A stretch of DNA of 64,000 nt from Mycobacterium europaeum (GTDB lineage: Bacteria > Actinomycetota > Actinomycetes > Mycobacteriales > Mycobacteriaceae), in NCBI RefSeq assembly GCF_002102155.1, contig NZ_LQOU01000010.1, positions 1 to 64,000 on the forward strand, in the 5' to 3' direction. Shown one piece after another: positions 58,081-64,000 of this stretch. The position numbers were made by a program, and so were the translations under genes. The notes beneath the pieces were generated by a model, which had not been told where the DNA came from, did no database searches, and saw nothing but the letters and a program-made list of their open reading frames with translations. Position 1 is the stretch's first letter, and the number at the start of each line of letters is the position of its first letter.

Positions 58081-59408
58081 GCCCGCGAGTCGGTGTGACG
58101 CTGTCTGGCAGATACCGCCTGCAGCGCCTGATCGCCACCGGTGGCATGGGCCAAGTCTGGGAGGCCGTGGACAGCCGGTTGGGTCGGCGCGTCGCGGTCA
58201 AGGTGCTCAAGCAGGAGTTCTCCCAGGACCCGGAATTCATCGAGCGGTTCCGCGCCGAGGCGCGCACCACCGCCATGCTGAACCACCCCGGCATCGCCCA
58301 GGTCCACGACTACGGCGAGAGCCAGCTGGACGGGGAGGGCCGGACCGCCTACCTGGTGATGGAGCTGGTCAACGGCGAGCCGCTGAACTCGGTGCTCAAG
58401 CGCACGGGCCGGCTGTCGTTGCGGCACGCGCTCGACATGCTCGAGCAGACCGGCCGGGCCCTGCAGGTCGCGCATGCCGCGGGCTTGGTGCACCGCGACG
58501 TCAAACCGGGCAACATCCTGATCACCCCGACGGGCCAGGTCAAGATCACCGACTTCGGTATCGCAAAGGCCGTCGACGCCGCGCCGGTCACCCAGACCGG
58601 GATGGTCATGGGCACCGCCCAATACATCGCCCCCGAACAGGCCCTCGGCCACGACGCGACCCCCTCCAGCGACGTGTACTCGCTGGGTGTCGTCGGCTAC
58701 GAGGTGGTGTCGGGCAAGCGGCCGTTCACCGGTGACGGCGCCCTTACGGTGGCCATGAAGCACATCAAGGAGCCGCCGCCCCCGCTGCCCGCCGAGCTGC
58801 CGCCCAACGTGCGGGAGCTCATCGAGATCACGCTGGTCAAGAACCCCGCGATGCGCTACCGCAGCGGCGGCCCCTTCGCCGACGCCGTGGCTGCGGTACG
58901 GGCCGGCCGCCGCCCGCCGCGGCCCAGCCAGTCGCCGCCCCCTGGACGGGCGTCGCCGGCGGCGATCCCGTCCAGCCCGACGACCAGGGCGGCCGCCGTC
59001 ACCAGCACACGGGCGGCCGCCGCCCCGCGCCGATCCCGGCCGGCCACCGGCGGTCACCGCCCGCCCCCGGCGCGGCGCAGCTTCTCGTCGGGTCAGCGCG
59101 CGCTGCTGTGGGCCGCCGGGGTGCTGGGAGCGCTGGCGATCATCATCGCGGTGCTCATCGTCATCAATTCCCGCGCCGACACCCAGCAGCAATCGCCAGC
59201 CCCGACGGTCACCGACACCGGGGGTCCGCCGCCGCCCCCGGCCAGCAAGACGCCGAGCGGTTCCGCGCCCGGCCCCGCGCTGCGGCTTAATTGGACGGAT
59301 CGCGCGGCGATAGGTAATTCTGGACTCCAACGAGGGCCGGCCGAGCACGGGTGGGGTGAACGACTGACGCCCAGCGTCTCACCGGCCCGACACGAGATAC
59401 CACGATGA
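58077..59408 (+). CDS. pknA: Ser/Thr protein kinase PknA
   Basis: The 443-aa protein has a kinase domain with Lys42 in [14 protein letters not shown] (D141) and DFG at 159-161. The activation loop [10 protein letters not shown] carries Thr172 and Thr174. A Pro/Arg/Ala-rich juxtamembrane linker precedes a membrane helix (about 342-364, [21 protein letters not shown]). The extracellular tail of about 75 residues is short and has no PASTA domain. PknA phosphorylates Wag31, PknB and others for cell shape and division. It overlaps pbpA and pknB (ATGA). Confidence 0.97.
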   Translation: MSPRVGVTLSGRYRLQRLIATGGMGQVWEAVDSRLGRRVAVKVLKQEFSQDPEFIERFRAEARTTAMLNHPGIAQVHDYGESQLDGEGRTAYLVMELVNGEPLNSVLKRTGRLSLRHALDMLEQTGRALQVAHAAGLVHRDVKPGNILITPTGQVKITDFGIAKAVDAAPVTQTGMVMGTAQYIAPEQALGHDATPSSDVYSLGVVGYEVVSGKRPFTGDGALTVAMKHIKEPPPPLPAELPPNVRELIEITLVKNPAMRYRSGGPFADAVAAVRAGRRPPRPSQSPPPGRASPAAIPSSPTTRAAAVTSTRAAAAPRRSRPATGGHRPPPARRSFSSGQRALLWAAGVLGALAIIIAVLIVINSRADTQQQSPAPTVTDTGGPPPPPASKTPSGSAPGPALRLNWTDRAAIGNSGLQRGPAEHGWGERLTPSVSPARHEIPR

Positions 59409-61279
59409 CCACCCCTCAGCACCTGTCTGACCGCTATGAACTGGGCGAAATCCTCGGATTCGGGGGTATGTCCGAGGTTCACCTGGCCCGCGACGTCCGG
59501 CTCCACCGCGATGTCGCGGTGAAAGTGCTGCGCGCCGACCTGGCCCGCGACCCCAGCTTCTATCTGCGGTTTCGCCGCGAGGCGCAAAACGCGGCCGCGC
59601 TCAATCACCCCTCGATCGTGGCGGTGTACGACACGGGCGAGGCCGAGACGCCGACGGGTCCGCTGCCCTACATCGTCATGGAGTACGTCGACGGCGTCAC
59701 GCTGCGCGACATCGTGCACACCGACGGGCCGCTGCCGCCGCGGCGGGCCATCGAGATCATCGCCGACGCCTGCCAGGCGCTGAATTTCAGTCACCAGAAC
59801 GGCATCATCCACCGCGACGTCAAGCCGGCGAACATCATGATCAGCAACACCAATGCGGTCAAGGTGATGGACTTCGGCATCGCCCGCGCGATCGCCGACA
59901 GCGGCAACAGCGTCACGCAGACCGCGGCGGTGATCGGGACGGCCCAGTACCTGTCGCCCGAGCAGGCGCGGGGCGACACCGTCGACGCCCGGTCCGACGT
60001 CTATTCGCTGGGTTGTGTCCTCTACGAAATCCTCACGGGCGAGCCGCCTTTCACCGGCGATTCCCCGGTCGCGGTCGCATACCAGCACGTGCGCGAGGAC
60101 CCGATTCCACCGTCGCAGCGGCACGAGGGCATCTCCGCCGACCTGGACGCCGTCGTGCTCAAGGCGCTGGCCAAGAACCCGGACAACCGTTATCAGACGG
60201 CCGCCGAGATGCGTACCGATCTGGTGCGGGTGCACAACGGCGAAACCCCCGAAGCGCCCAAGGTGCTCACCGACGCGGACCGCACATCGCTGCTCGCCAG
60301 CGGCGGAAATCACCCCGGCCCCCGCACCGATCCGCTGCCGCGGCAGCCCCTCCGCCGCATCGAGGACAGCAACGGCGGGTCGGTCGGTCGCTGGATCGTC
60401 GCGGTCGCGGCACTGGCGGTGCTGACGATCGTCGTCGTTATCGCCTTCAACACCTTCGGCGGCACCACCCGCGACGTCCAGGTGCCCGACATGCGGGGCC
60501 AGGTGTCCGCCGATGCCATTGCGGCCCTGCAGAATCGCGGCTTCAAGACGCGCACCCTGCAGAAGCCCGACTCGACGATCCCGCCCGACCACGTCATCAG
60601 CACCGATCCGGGCGCCAACGCGTCGGTGAGCGCGGGCGACGAGATCACCATCAACGTGTCGACGGGTCCCGAACAGCGCGAGGTGCCCGATGTCTCCTCG
60701 CTGAGCTACTCCGACGCGGTCAGCAAGCTCAAAGCGGCGGGGTTCAGCAAGTTCAAGCAGGCGAATTCGCCGTCGAGCCCCGAGCTGCTCGGCAAGGTGA
60801 TCGGCACCAATCCGCCGGCCAACCAGACGTCGGCGATCACCAACGTGATCACCGTCATCGTCGGCTCCGGCCCGGAGACCAAACAGGTGCCCGACGTCGC
60901 GGGCCAGACCGTCGACGTCGCGCAGAAGAACCTCACGGTCTACGGCTTCACCAAGATCACCCAGGCGCAGGTGGACAGCCCGCGGCCGGCCGGCGAGGTC
61001 ATCGGCACCAATCCGCCCAAGGGCCAGATGGTTCCGGTGGATTCGGTGATCGAGTTGCAGGTGTCCAAGGGCAACCAGTTCGTGATGCCCGACCTGAGCG
61101 GAATGTTCTGGACGGACGCCGAGCCGCGGTTAAGGGCGCTGGGCTGGACCGGGGTGCTGGACAAGGGCCCCGACGTGGACGCGGGTGGCTCCCAGTCGCA
61201 CCGGGTGGTCTATCAGAACCCGCCGGCCGGCGCCGGTTGCAACCGGGACGGGATCATCACGCTGAAGTTCGGCCAGTAG
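59405..61279 (+). CDS. pknB: Ser/Thr protein kinase PknB with PASTA repeats
   Basis: The 624-aa protein has a kinase domain (1-280) with K40, HRDVKPAN (D138), DFG 156-158 and activation-loop Thr171/Thr173. A membrane helix (about 332-353) and four extracellular PASTA repeats (about 355-624: [36 protein letters not shown]) follow. PASTA repeats bind muropeptides or lipid II and control elongation. It is the last gene of the fhaA cluster. Its 3' end overlaps trpG by 23 bp on the opposite strand. Confidence 0.98.
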   Translation: MTTPQHLSDRYELGEILGFGGMSEVHLARDVRLHRDVAVKVLRADLARDPSFYLRFRREAQNAAALNHPSIVAVYDTGEAETPTGPLPYIVMEYVDGVTLRDIVHTDGPLPPRRAIEIIADACQALNFSHQNGIIHRDVKPANIMISNTNAVKVMDFGIARAIADSGNSVTQTAAVIGTAQYLSPEQARGDTVDARSDVYSLGCVLYEILTGEPPFTGDSPVAVAYQHVREDPIPPSQRHEGISADLDAVVLKALAKNPDNRYQTAAEMRTDLVRVHNGETPEAPKVLTDADRTSLLASGGNHPGPRTDPLPRQPLRRIEDSNGGSVGRWIVAVAALAVLTIVVVIAFNTFGGTTRDVQVPDMRGQVSADAIAALQNRGFKTRTLQKPDSTIPPDHVISTDPGANASVSAGDEITINVSTGPEQREVPDVSSLSYSDAVSKLKAAGFSKFKQANSPSSPELLGKVIGTNPPANQTSAITNVITVIVGSGPETKQVPDVAGQTVDVAQKNLTVYGFTKITQAQVDSPRPAGEVIGTNPPKGQMVPVDSVIELQVSKGNQFVMPDLSGMFWTDAEPRLRALGWTGVLDKGPDVDAGGSQSHRVVYQNPPAGAGCNRDGIITLKFGQ

Positions 61280-61940
61280 CGGGGTCGGCCGGGAAGTAGG
61301 GCTGCACCGCGGCCCGGACCTCGTTCTCGAGCCGGCGGACCAACGTGTCGTTGCGGGCCCACCCGCAGTAGGCCAGCCAGTTCGCCAGCATTCGGTGCCC
61401 GCCCTCGGTCAGGATCGACTCCGGGTGGAACTGGACACCGTGAATCGGCAACTCGCGGTGCCGCACGCCCATGATTACGCCGCCGCGCGTGCGGGCGGTC
61501 ACTTCGAGCACTGCGGGCAGTGACTCGGGCAGTATGGTCAGCGAGTGGTACCGGGTCGCCGTGAAAGGATCCGGAAGCCCTTGCAGCACACCGGTATTGG
61601 TGTGGAACACGCTGCTGGTCTTGCCGTGCAGCAGCTCGGGCGCGCGGTCTACGGTCGCCCCGAAGGCGACACCGATGGCCTGGTGCCCGAGGCAGACCCC
61701 GAGCAGCGGGGTGCGCTCGGTGGCGCATGCCCCCACCAGGGCGATGGAAGCGCCCGCGCGTTCCGGCGTGCCCGGCCCGGGGCTGAGCAGCACACCGTCG
61801 AACTCCCTGGCGACGGCCGACTCGTCGGCGAGCCTGGGATCGTCGTTGCGCCACACCTCGGCCCCGACGCCCAGCTGGCCCAGATACTGCACCAGGTTGA
61901 ACACGAAGCTGTCGTAGTTGTCGACGACCAGGATCCGCAC
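61257..61940 (-). CDS. trpG: anthranilate/aminodeoxychorismate synthase component II (glutamine amidotransferase)
   Basis: The 227-aa protein has a class I amidotransferase fold: NYDSFVFNLVQYL at the start, LLSPGPGTPERAG, the nucleophile elbow GVCLGHQ (C83), and H172-P-E174. It releases ammonia from glutamine for anthranilate or PABA synthesis; the partner subunit is not in the window. Its end overlaps the pknB gene by 23 bp in antisense. It is 26 bp downstream of the DUF881 gene. Confidence 0.95.
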   Translation of the reverse strand: MRILVVDNYDSFVFNLVQYLGQLGVGAEVWRNDDPRLADESAVAREFDGVLLSPGPGTPERAGASIALVGACATERTPLLGVCLGHQAIGVAFGATVDRAPELLHGKTSSVFHTNTGVLQGLPDPFTATRYHSLTILPESLPAVLEVTARTRGGVIMGVRHRELPIHGVQFHPESILTEGGHRMLANWLAYCGWARNDTLVRRLENEVRAAVQPYFPADPATGRTSA

Positions 61941-61966
61941 CGTGCCAGGTTACCGTCCGCGGGAAG

Positions 61967-62710
61967 TCAGTAGCCGATGGTTCCCATGGGTTGCGCGAAA
62001 TGCAGCCGGTCCGGCTCGGTGTGGCCGACAACCTGCACGTCGGACTTGACCTCTTCGCGGTAGCCGAGACCGAACCGGACCACGTACTGGCGGTACAGCA
62101 CGACCAGGGGCGCGGCGGCCAGGGCTGCTTGCATGGCAGCCGCGTTGCCGATCGCGGTGATCGTGTAGGGCGGGCTGTAGGTGCGGCCGTTGAGCAGCAG
62201 CGTGTTGCCGACGCAGCGCGGCACCGAAGTGGCGATGATGCGCTGGTCCTGCATCTGGATCGCCTCGGCGCCGGTGCTCCACATCGCATTGAGGACGGCC
62301 TCGATGTCTTGCTGGTGCACCACCAGATCGTCGGGGGACGCATCCCGCGGGAACCGCCCATTGGCGTCCCGTGGTGCGTCCTCCAGGGTGACCACCAGAC
62401 CGGGCCCGTGCACCGGGTTCATCCCCGCCTCGGCGGCCAGCTCGGCCGAGCGTCGCAGCATGGCCGCCAGCGCGCGATCCGAGGACCGTCCGTGCGCGGC
62501 ATCGATCTCGGCCGACAGCCCGTCGCGCTCGGCGTTGAGGTGGTTCACCGATGACTGGGCCCCCCGGACCAGGTCCACCAGCCGGGGGGCGTCACTGCGG
62601 CGGATCTCGGCGCCGCCGGACACCCCGTGGGTGGCGGCCAGCAGCAGCCCGGCCAGCAGGCACACCACCGGGACGCCGAAGCGCCACGGAGAGCGGCTTC
62701 CGTCGCTCAT
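61967..62710 (-). CDS. DUF881-family membrane-anchored protein (Rv0012 homologue)
   Basis: The 247-aa protein has an N-terminal membrane helix (about 11-30, GVPVVCLLAGLLLAATHG), a coiled coil (LNAERDGLSAEID) and a C-terminal DUF881 domain (NPVHGPGLVVTLEDAP, VLNAMWSTGAEAIQMQDQRI). The domain resembles YlxX/Rv0012 of actinobacteria and firmicutes near cell-division genes. It is divergent from crgA. Function unknown. Confidence 0.88.
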   Translation of the reverse strand: MSDGSRSPWRFGVPVVCLLAGLLLAATHGVSGGAEIRRSDAPRLVDLVRGAQSSVNHLNAERDGLSAEIDAAHGRSSDRALAAMLRRSAELAAEAGMNPVHGPGLVVTLEDAPRDANGRFPRDASPDDLVVHQQDIEAVLNAMWSTGAEAIQMQDQRIIATSVPRCVGNTLLLNGRTYSPPYTITAIGNAAAMQAALAAAPLVVLYRQYVVRFGLGYREEVKSDVQVVGHTEPDRLHFAQPMGTIGY

Positions 62711-62828
62711 CGGGTCTCCAATTTCCTGGTCACCGCGCCAGGTGGGTTAGTCTCGTAGCCAAGCTGTGCGCGCAGCTGCGGTCTTCATCGTTGCACCCCG
62801 TCCCGCTCACCGTGTTGTTGAGGTAATC

Positions 62829-63110
62829 ATGCCCAAGTCCAAGGTCCGCAAGAAGAACGACTTCACCGTCAGCTCGGTCAGTCGCACGCCGGTCAAGGTG
62901 AAGGTCGGGCCGTCGAGTGTGTGGTTTGTGGCGCTGTTCGTCGGGCTCATGCTGATCGGCCTGGTCTGGCTGATGGTGTTCCAGCTAGCGGCCGTCGGCA
63001 GCCAGGCGCCGACCGCCCTGAACTGGATGGCGCAACTGGGGCCGTGGAACTACGCGATCGCGTTCGCTTTCATGATCACCGGGTTGTTGCTGACGATGCG
63101 CTGGCACTGA
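62829..63110 (+). CDS. crgA: cell division protein CrgA
   Basis: The 93-aa protein has two membrane helices (about 30-52 and 66-88) separated by a short loop with [10 protein letters not shown]. The cytoplasmic N-terminus [12 protein letters not shown] contains [10 protein letters not shown], where the Thr before Pro is a candidate phosphorylation site. CrgA recruits FtsI and RodA-type partners to the septum and is a PknA/PknB substrate in M. tuberculosis. ATG 62829 follows TTGTTGAGGTAATC. Confidence 0.97.
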   Translation: MPKSKVRKKNDFTVSSVSRTPVKVKVGPSSVWFVALFVGLMLIGLVWLMVFQLAAVGSQAPTALNWMAQLGPWNYAIAFAFMITGLLLTMRWH

Positions 63111-63181
63111 AGACGGACCGCGCCGGAATGAATTCATTTTTGAGTTGCTTCGTTACTGCGTCAGCAACGTACCGAGCACCC

Positions 63182-63199
63182 AATCACACGCGTGTGATT
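63182..63199. promoter_or_regulatory. 18-bp perfect palindrome AATCACACGCGTGTGATT
   Basis: The palindrome has 9-bp arms and no spacer. It lies 72 bp after the crgA stop and 67 bp before the next gene. It is strong enough for a dimeric repressor site (GntR or similar). It directly adjoins three DnaA-box-like sequences. Confidence 0.55.
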
Positions 63200-63230
63200 T
63201 ATCCCCACTGTTGATAGCGTCTGTGGATAA
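63199..63230. promoter_or_regulatory. cluster of DnaA-box-like sequences
   Basis: TTATCCCCA (63199-63207), TGTTGATAG (63209-63217) and TGTGGATAA (63222-63230) lie in 32 bp. The last is a perfect TTATCCACA on the minus strand, the classic DnaA box; the others are one or two changes from it. The locus is near the origin in mycobacterial maps, so DnaA could bind here. Confidence 0.45.
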
Positions 63231-63265
63231 CTCCATTGCCCGTGGTGGGAGGGGCTGAGGAGCGC

Positions 63266-63691
63266 GTGCAGCAAACCCAATGGGAGCCGTCGGCTGCGGG
63301 AATCGCTGGTTGCGGGGCCGCCGGCGTTCTAATGGCTATCGCCAGTGTGACCGTAGTCACAGACGTGCCGGGGCGGATTTTAGCGGGGATTGCCGCGGCG
63401 GGTCTGATCTTGTTTGCGGGCGCGACGTGGCGCGCGCGGCCGAAGCTGGCAATGACCCCCGACGGGTTGGTGCTCCGCGGATGGTTCCGGACGCAGGTAT
63501 TACGCCGCTCCGACATCAAGATCATCCGGATCACGGAGTTCCGCCGCTACGGACGCAAAGTCCGGCTCCTCGAGGTCGAAGACGCCGACGACGGCCTGGT
63601 GCTGTTCTCCCGATGGGACCTCGGGGCGGATCCGCTCGAGGTGCTCGATGCACTGACGGCGGCCGGCTACGCGGGCCCCCACCCGCGCTGA
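63266..63691 (+). CDS. PH-domain-like membrane protein (Rv0010c homologue)
   Basis: The 141-aa protein has two hydrophobic segments (about 10-28 and 33-50) and a cytoplasmic bPH2-type domain (RARPKLAMTPDGLVLRGWFRTQ, IKIIRITEFRRYG). GTG 63266 after GGCTGAGGAGCGC gives the same length as the M. tuberculosis homologue. Function unknown. Confidence 0.87.
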   Translation: MQQTQWEPSAAGIAGCGAAGVLMAIASVTVVTDVPGRILAGIAAAGLILFAGATWRARPKLAMTPDGLVLRGWFRTQVLRRSDIKIIRITEFRRYGRKVRLLEVEDADDGLVLFSRWDLGADPLEVLDALTAAGYAGPHPR

Positions 63692-63707
63692 CCGGACCGG
63701 CGTACGC

Positions 63708-64000
63708 CTACGAGATCGTGATCGACTCGATGACGACCGGCTCGGCGGGGCGGTCGTTGGCGTCGGTGGGCGTCGCAGAGATCGCGTCCACAACCTGCTG
63801 TGACTCCGGATCCGTCACTTCACCGAAGATCGTGTGGCGGCGGTTCAGGTGCGGCGTCTTACCCACCGTGATGAAGAACTGGGAGCCGTTGGTGCCCGGG
63901 CCCGCATTCGCCATCGCCAGCAGGTACGGCTTGTCGAATTGCAGTTCGGGGTGGAACTCGTCGGCGAACTTGTAGCCCGGTCCGCCGCGGCCCGTTCCGG
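63708..64000 (-). CDS. ppiA: peptidyl-prolyl cis-trans isomerase, cyclophilin type (5' part beyond window)
   Basis: The C-terminal 97 codons are visible. They read [19 protein letters not shown] and [17 protein letters not shown], then [15 protein letters not shown], the cyclophilin core. The stop is at 63708-63710 and the gene runs off the right edge. It catalyses prolyl isomerisation in the cytoplasm. It is the neighbour of Rv0010c in M. tuberculosis. Confidence 0.95.
   Translation of the reverse strand, partial: GTGRGGPGYKFADEFHPELQFDKPYLLAMANAGPGTNGSQFFITVGKTPHLNRRHTIFGEVTDPESQQVVDAISATPTDANDRPAEPVVIESITIS

Noticed and set aside
59093..60592. Long minus-strand frame opposite pknA/pknB
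   Set aside because: Kinase motifs on the plus strand are complete. The antisense frame has no domain and no start signal.

Overview
The window is chromosomal DNA from a Mycobacterium. The core gene order is that of the mycobacterial origin-proximal region, read in reverse of the usual M. tuberculosis numbering: dnaB, rplI, rpsR, ssb, rpsF, ponA1, ino1, leuS, mtc28, whiB5, then the fhaA-fhaB-pstP-rodA-pbpA-pknA-pknB cluster, trpG, crgA and ppiA. High GC, many GTG starts, ATGA/GTGA stop-start overlaps and several actinobacteria-only families (WhiB, CrgA, FhaA, DUF1707) agree. The dnaB intein and overall gene set suggest a slow-growing non-tuberculous species; the species itself cannot be named from this window.

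Layout. 1-6.8 kb is an accessory steroid-degradation-like block: a TetR gene cut by the left edge, an unassigned protein, a KshA-type Rieske oxygenase, a KstD-type flavoprotein dehydrogenase, a PadR regulator and a hotdog thioesterase. 6.9-16.9 kb is core replication, ribosome and cell-wall DNA on the minus strand: dnaB carrying a class 3 intein, rplI, rpsR (zinc-type), ssb, rpsF, a DJ-1/PfpI protein, a GT-C-like membrane protein, ponA1 and a DUF5318-like protein. 17-26 kb has a DUF1707 protein, padR-ino1, then a translationally coupled four-gene cassette (F420-type oxidoreductase, sulfotransferase, TIM-barrel isomerase, DUF1214-like) inserted between ino1 and the Rv0045c/Rv0044c homologues. 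26-30.7 kb has GntR and MarR regulators, a fused substrate-binding/permease ABC transporter with its ATPase, and an SDR. 30.7-38.3 kb has leuS, mtc28 and the Rv0039c-Rv0036c homologues, ending in a 56-bp tandem repeat.

38.4-45.6 kb is a type VII secretion-associated-like cassette (homologues of Rv0030 to Rv0023: YbaB-like, repeat-bearing Rv0029-like, DUF2694, EspC-like, two DUF4226 proteins, NlpC/P60 peptidase, XRE regulator) facing whiB5, with a 47-codon gene between two of its members on the opposite strand. 45.7-48.4 kb has an acyl-CoA dehydrogenase, a pirin and a small acetyltransferase. 48.5-50.9 kb holds the most striking accessory unit: a 645-residue protein ending in a TNT-type NAD+-glycohydrolase domain and, overlapping it by one base, a probable immunity protein of low GC, next to a tRNA-Leu(CAG). 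51.4-61.3 kb is the Ser/Thr kinase-phosphatase and cell-elongation operon. The right end has trpG, a DUF881 protein, crgA, a PH-like membrane protein and the 3' part of ppiA.

How it works together: PknA/PknB and PstP set phosphorylation levels that FHA proteins read and that govern PbpA/RodA/PonA1 peptidoglycan synthesis and CrgA-linked division. The Rv0029-like protein carries five copies of an acidic-Thr-(Gln/Arg)-Val-Ile-Pro motif that could be read by this kinase/FHA system. The secretion-associated cassette and the TNT toxin/immunity pair suggest an exported effector module that is not part of the standard M. tuberculosis gene order here. No insertion sequence, prophage or CRISPR array was seen.
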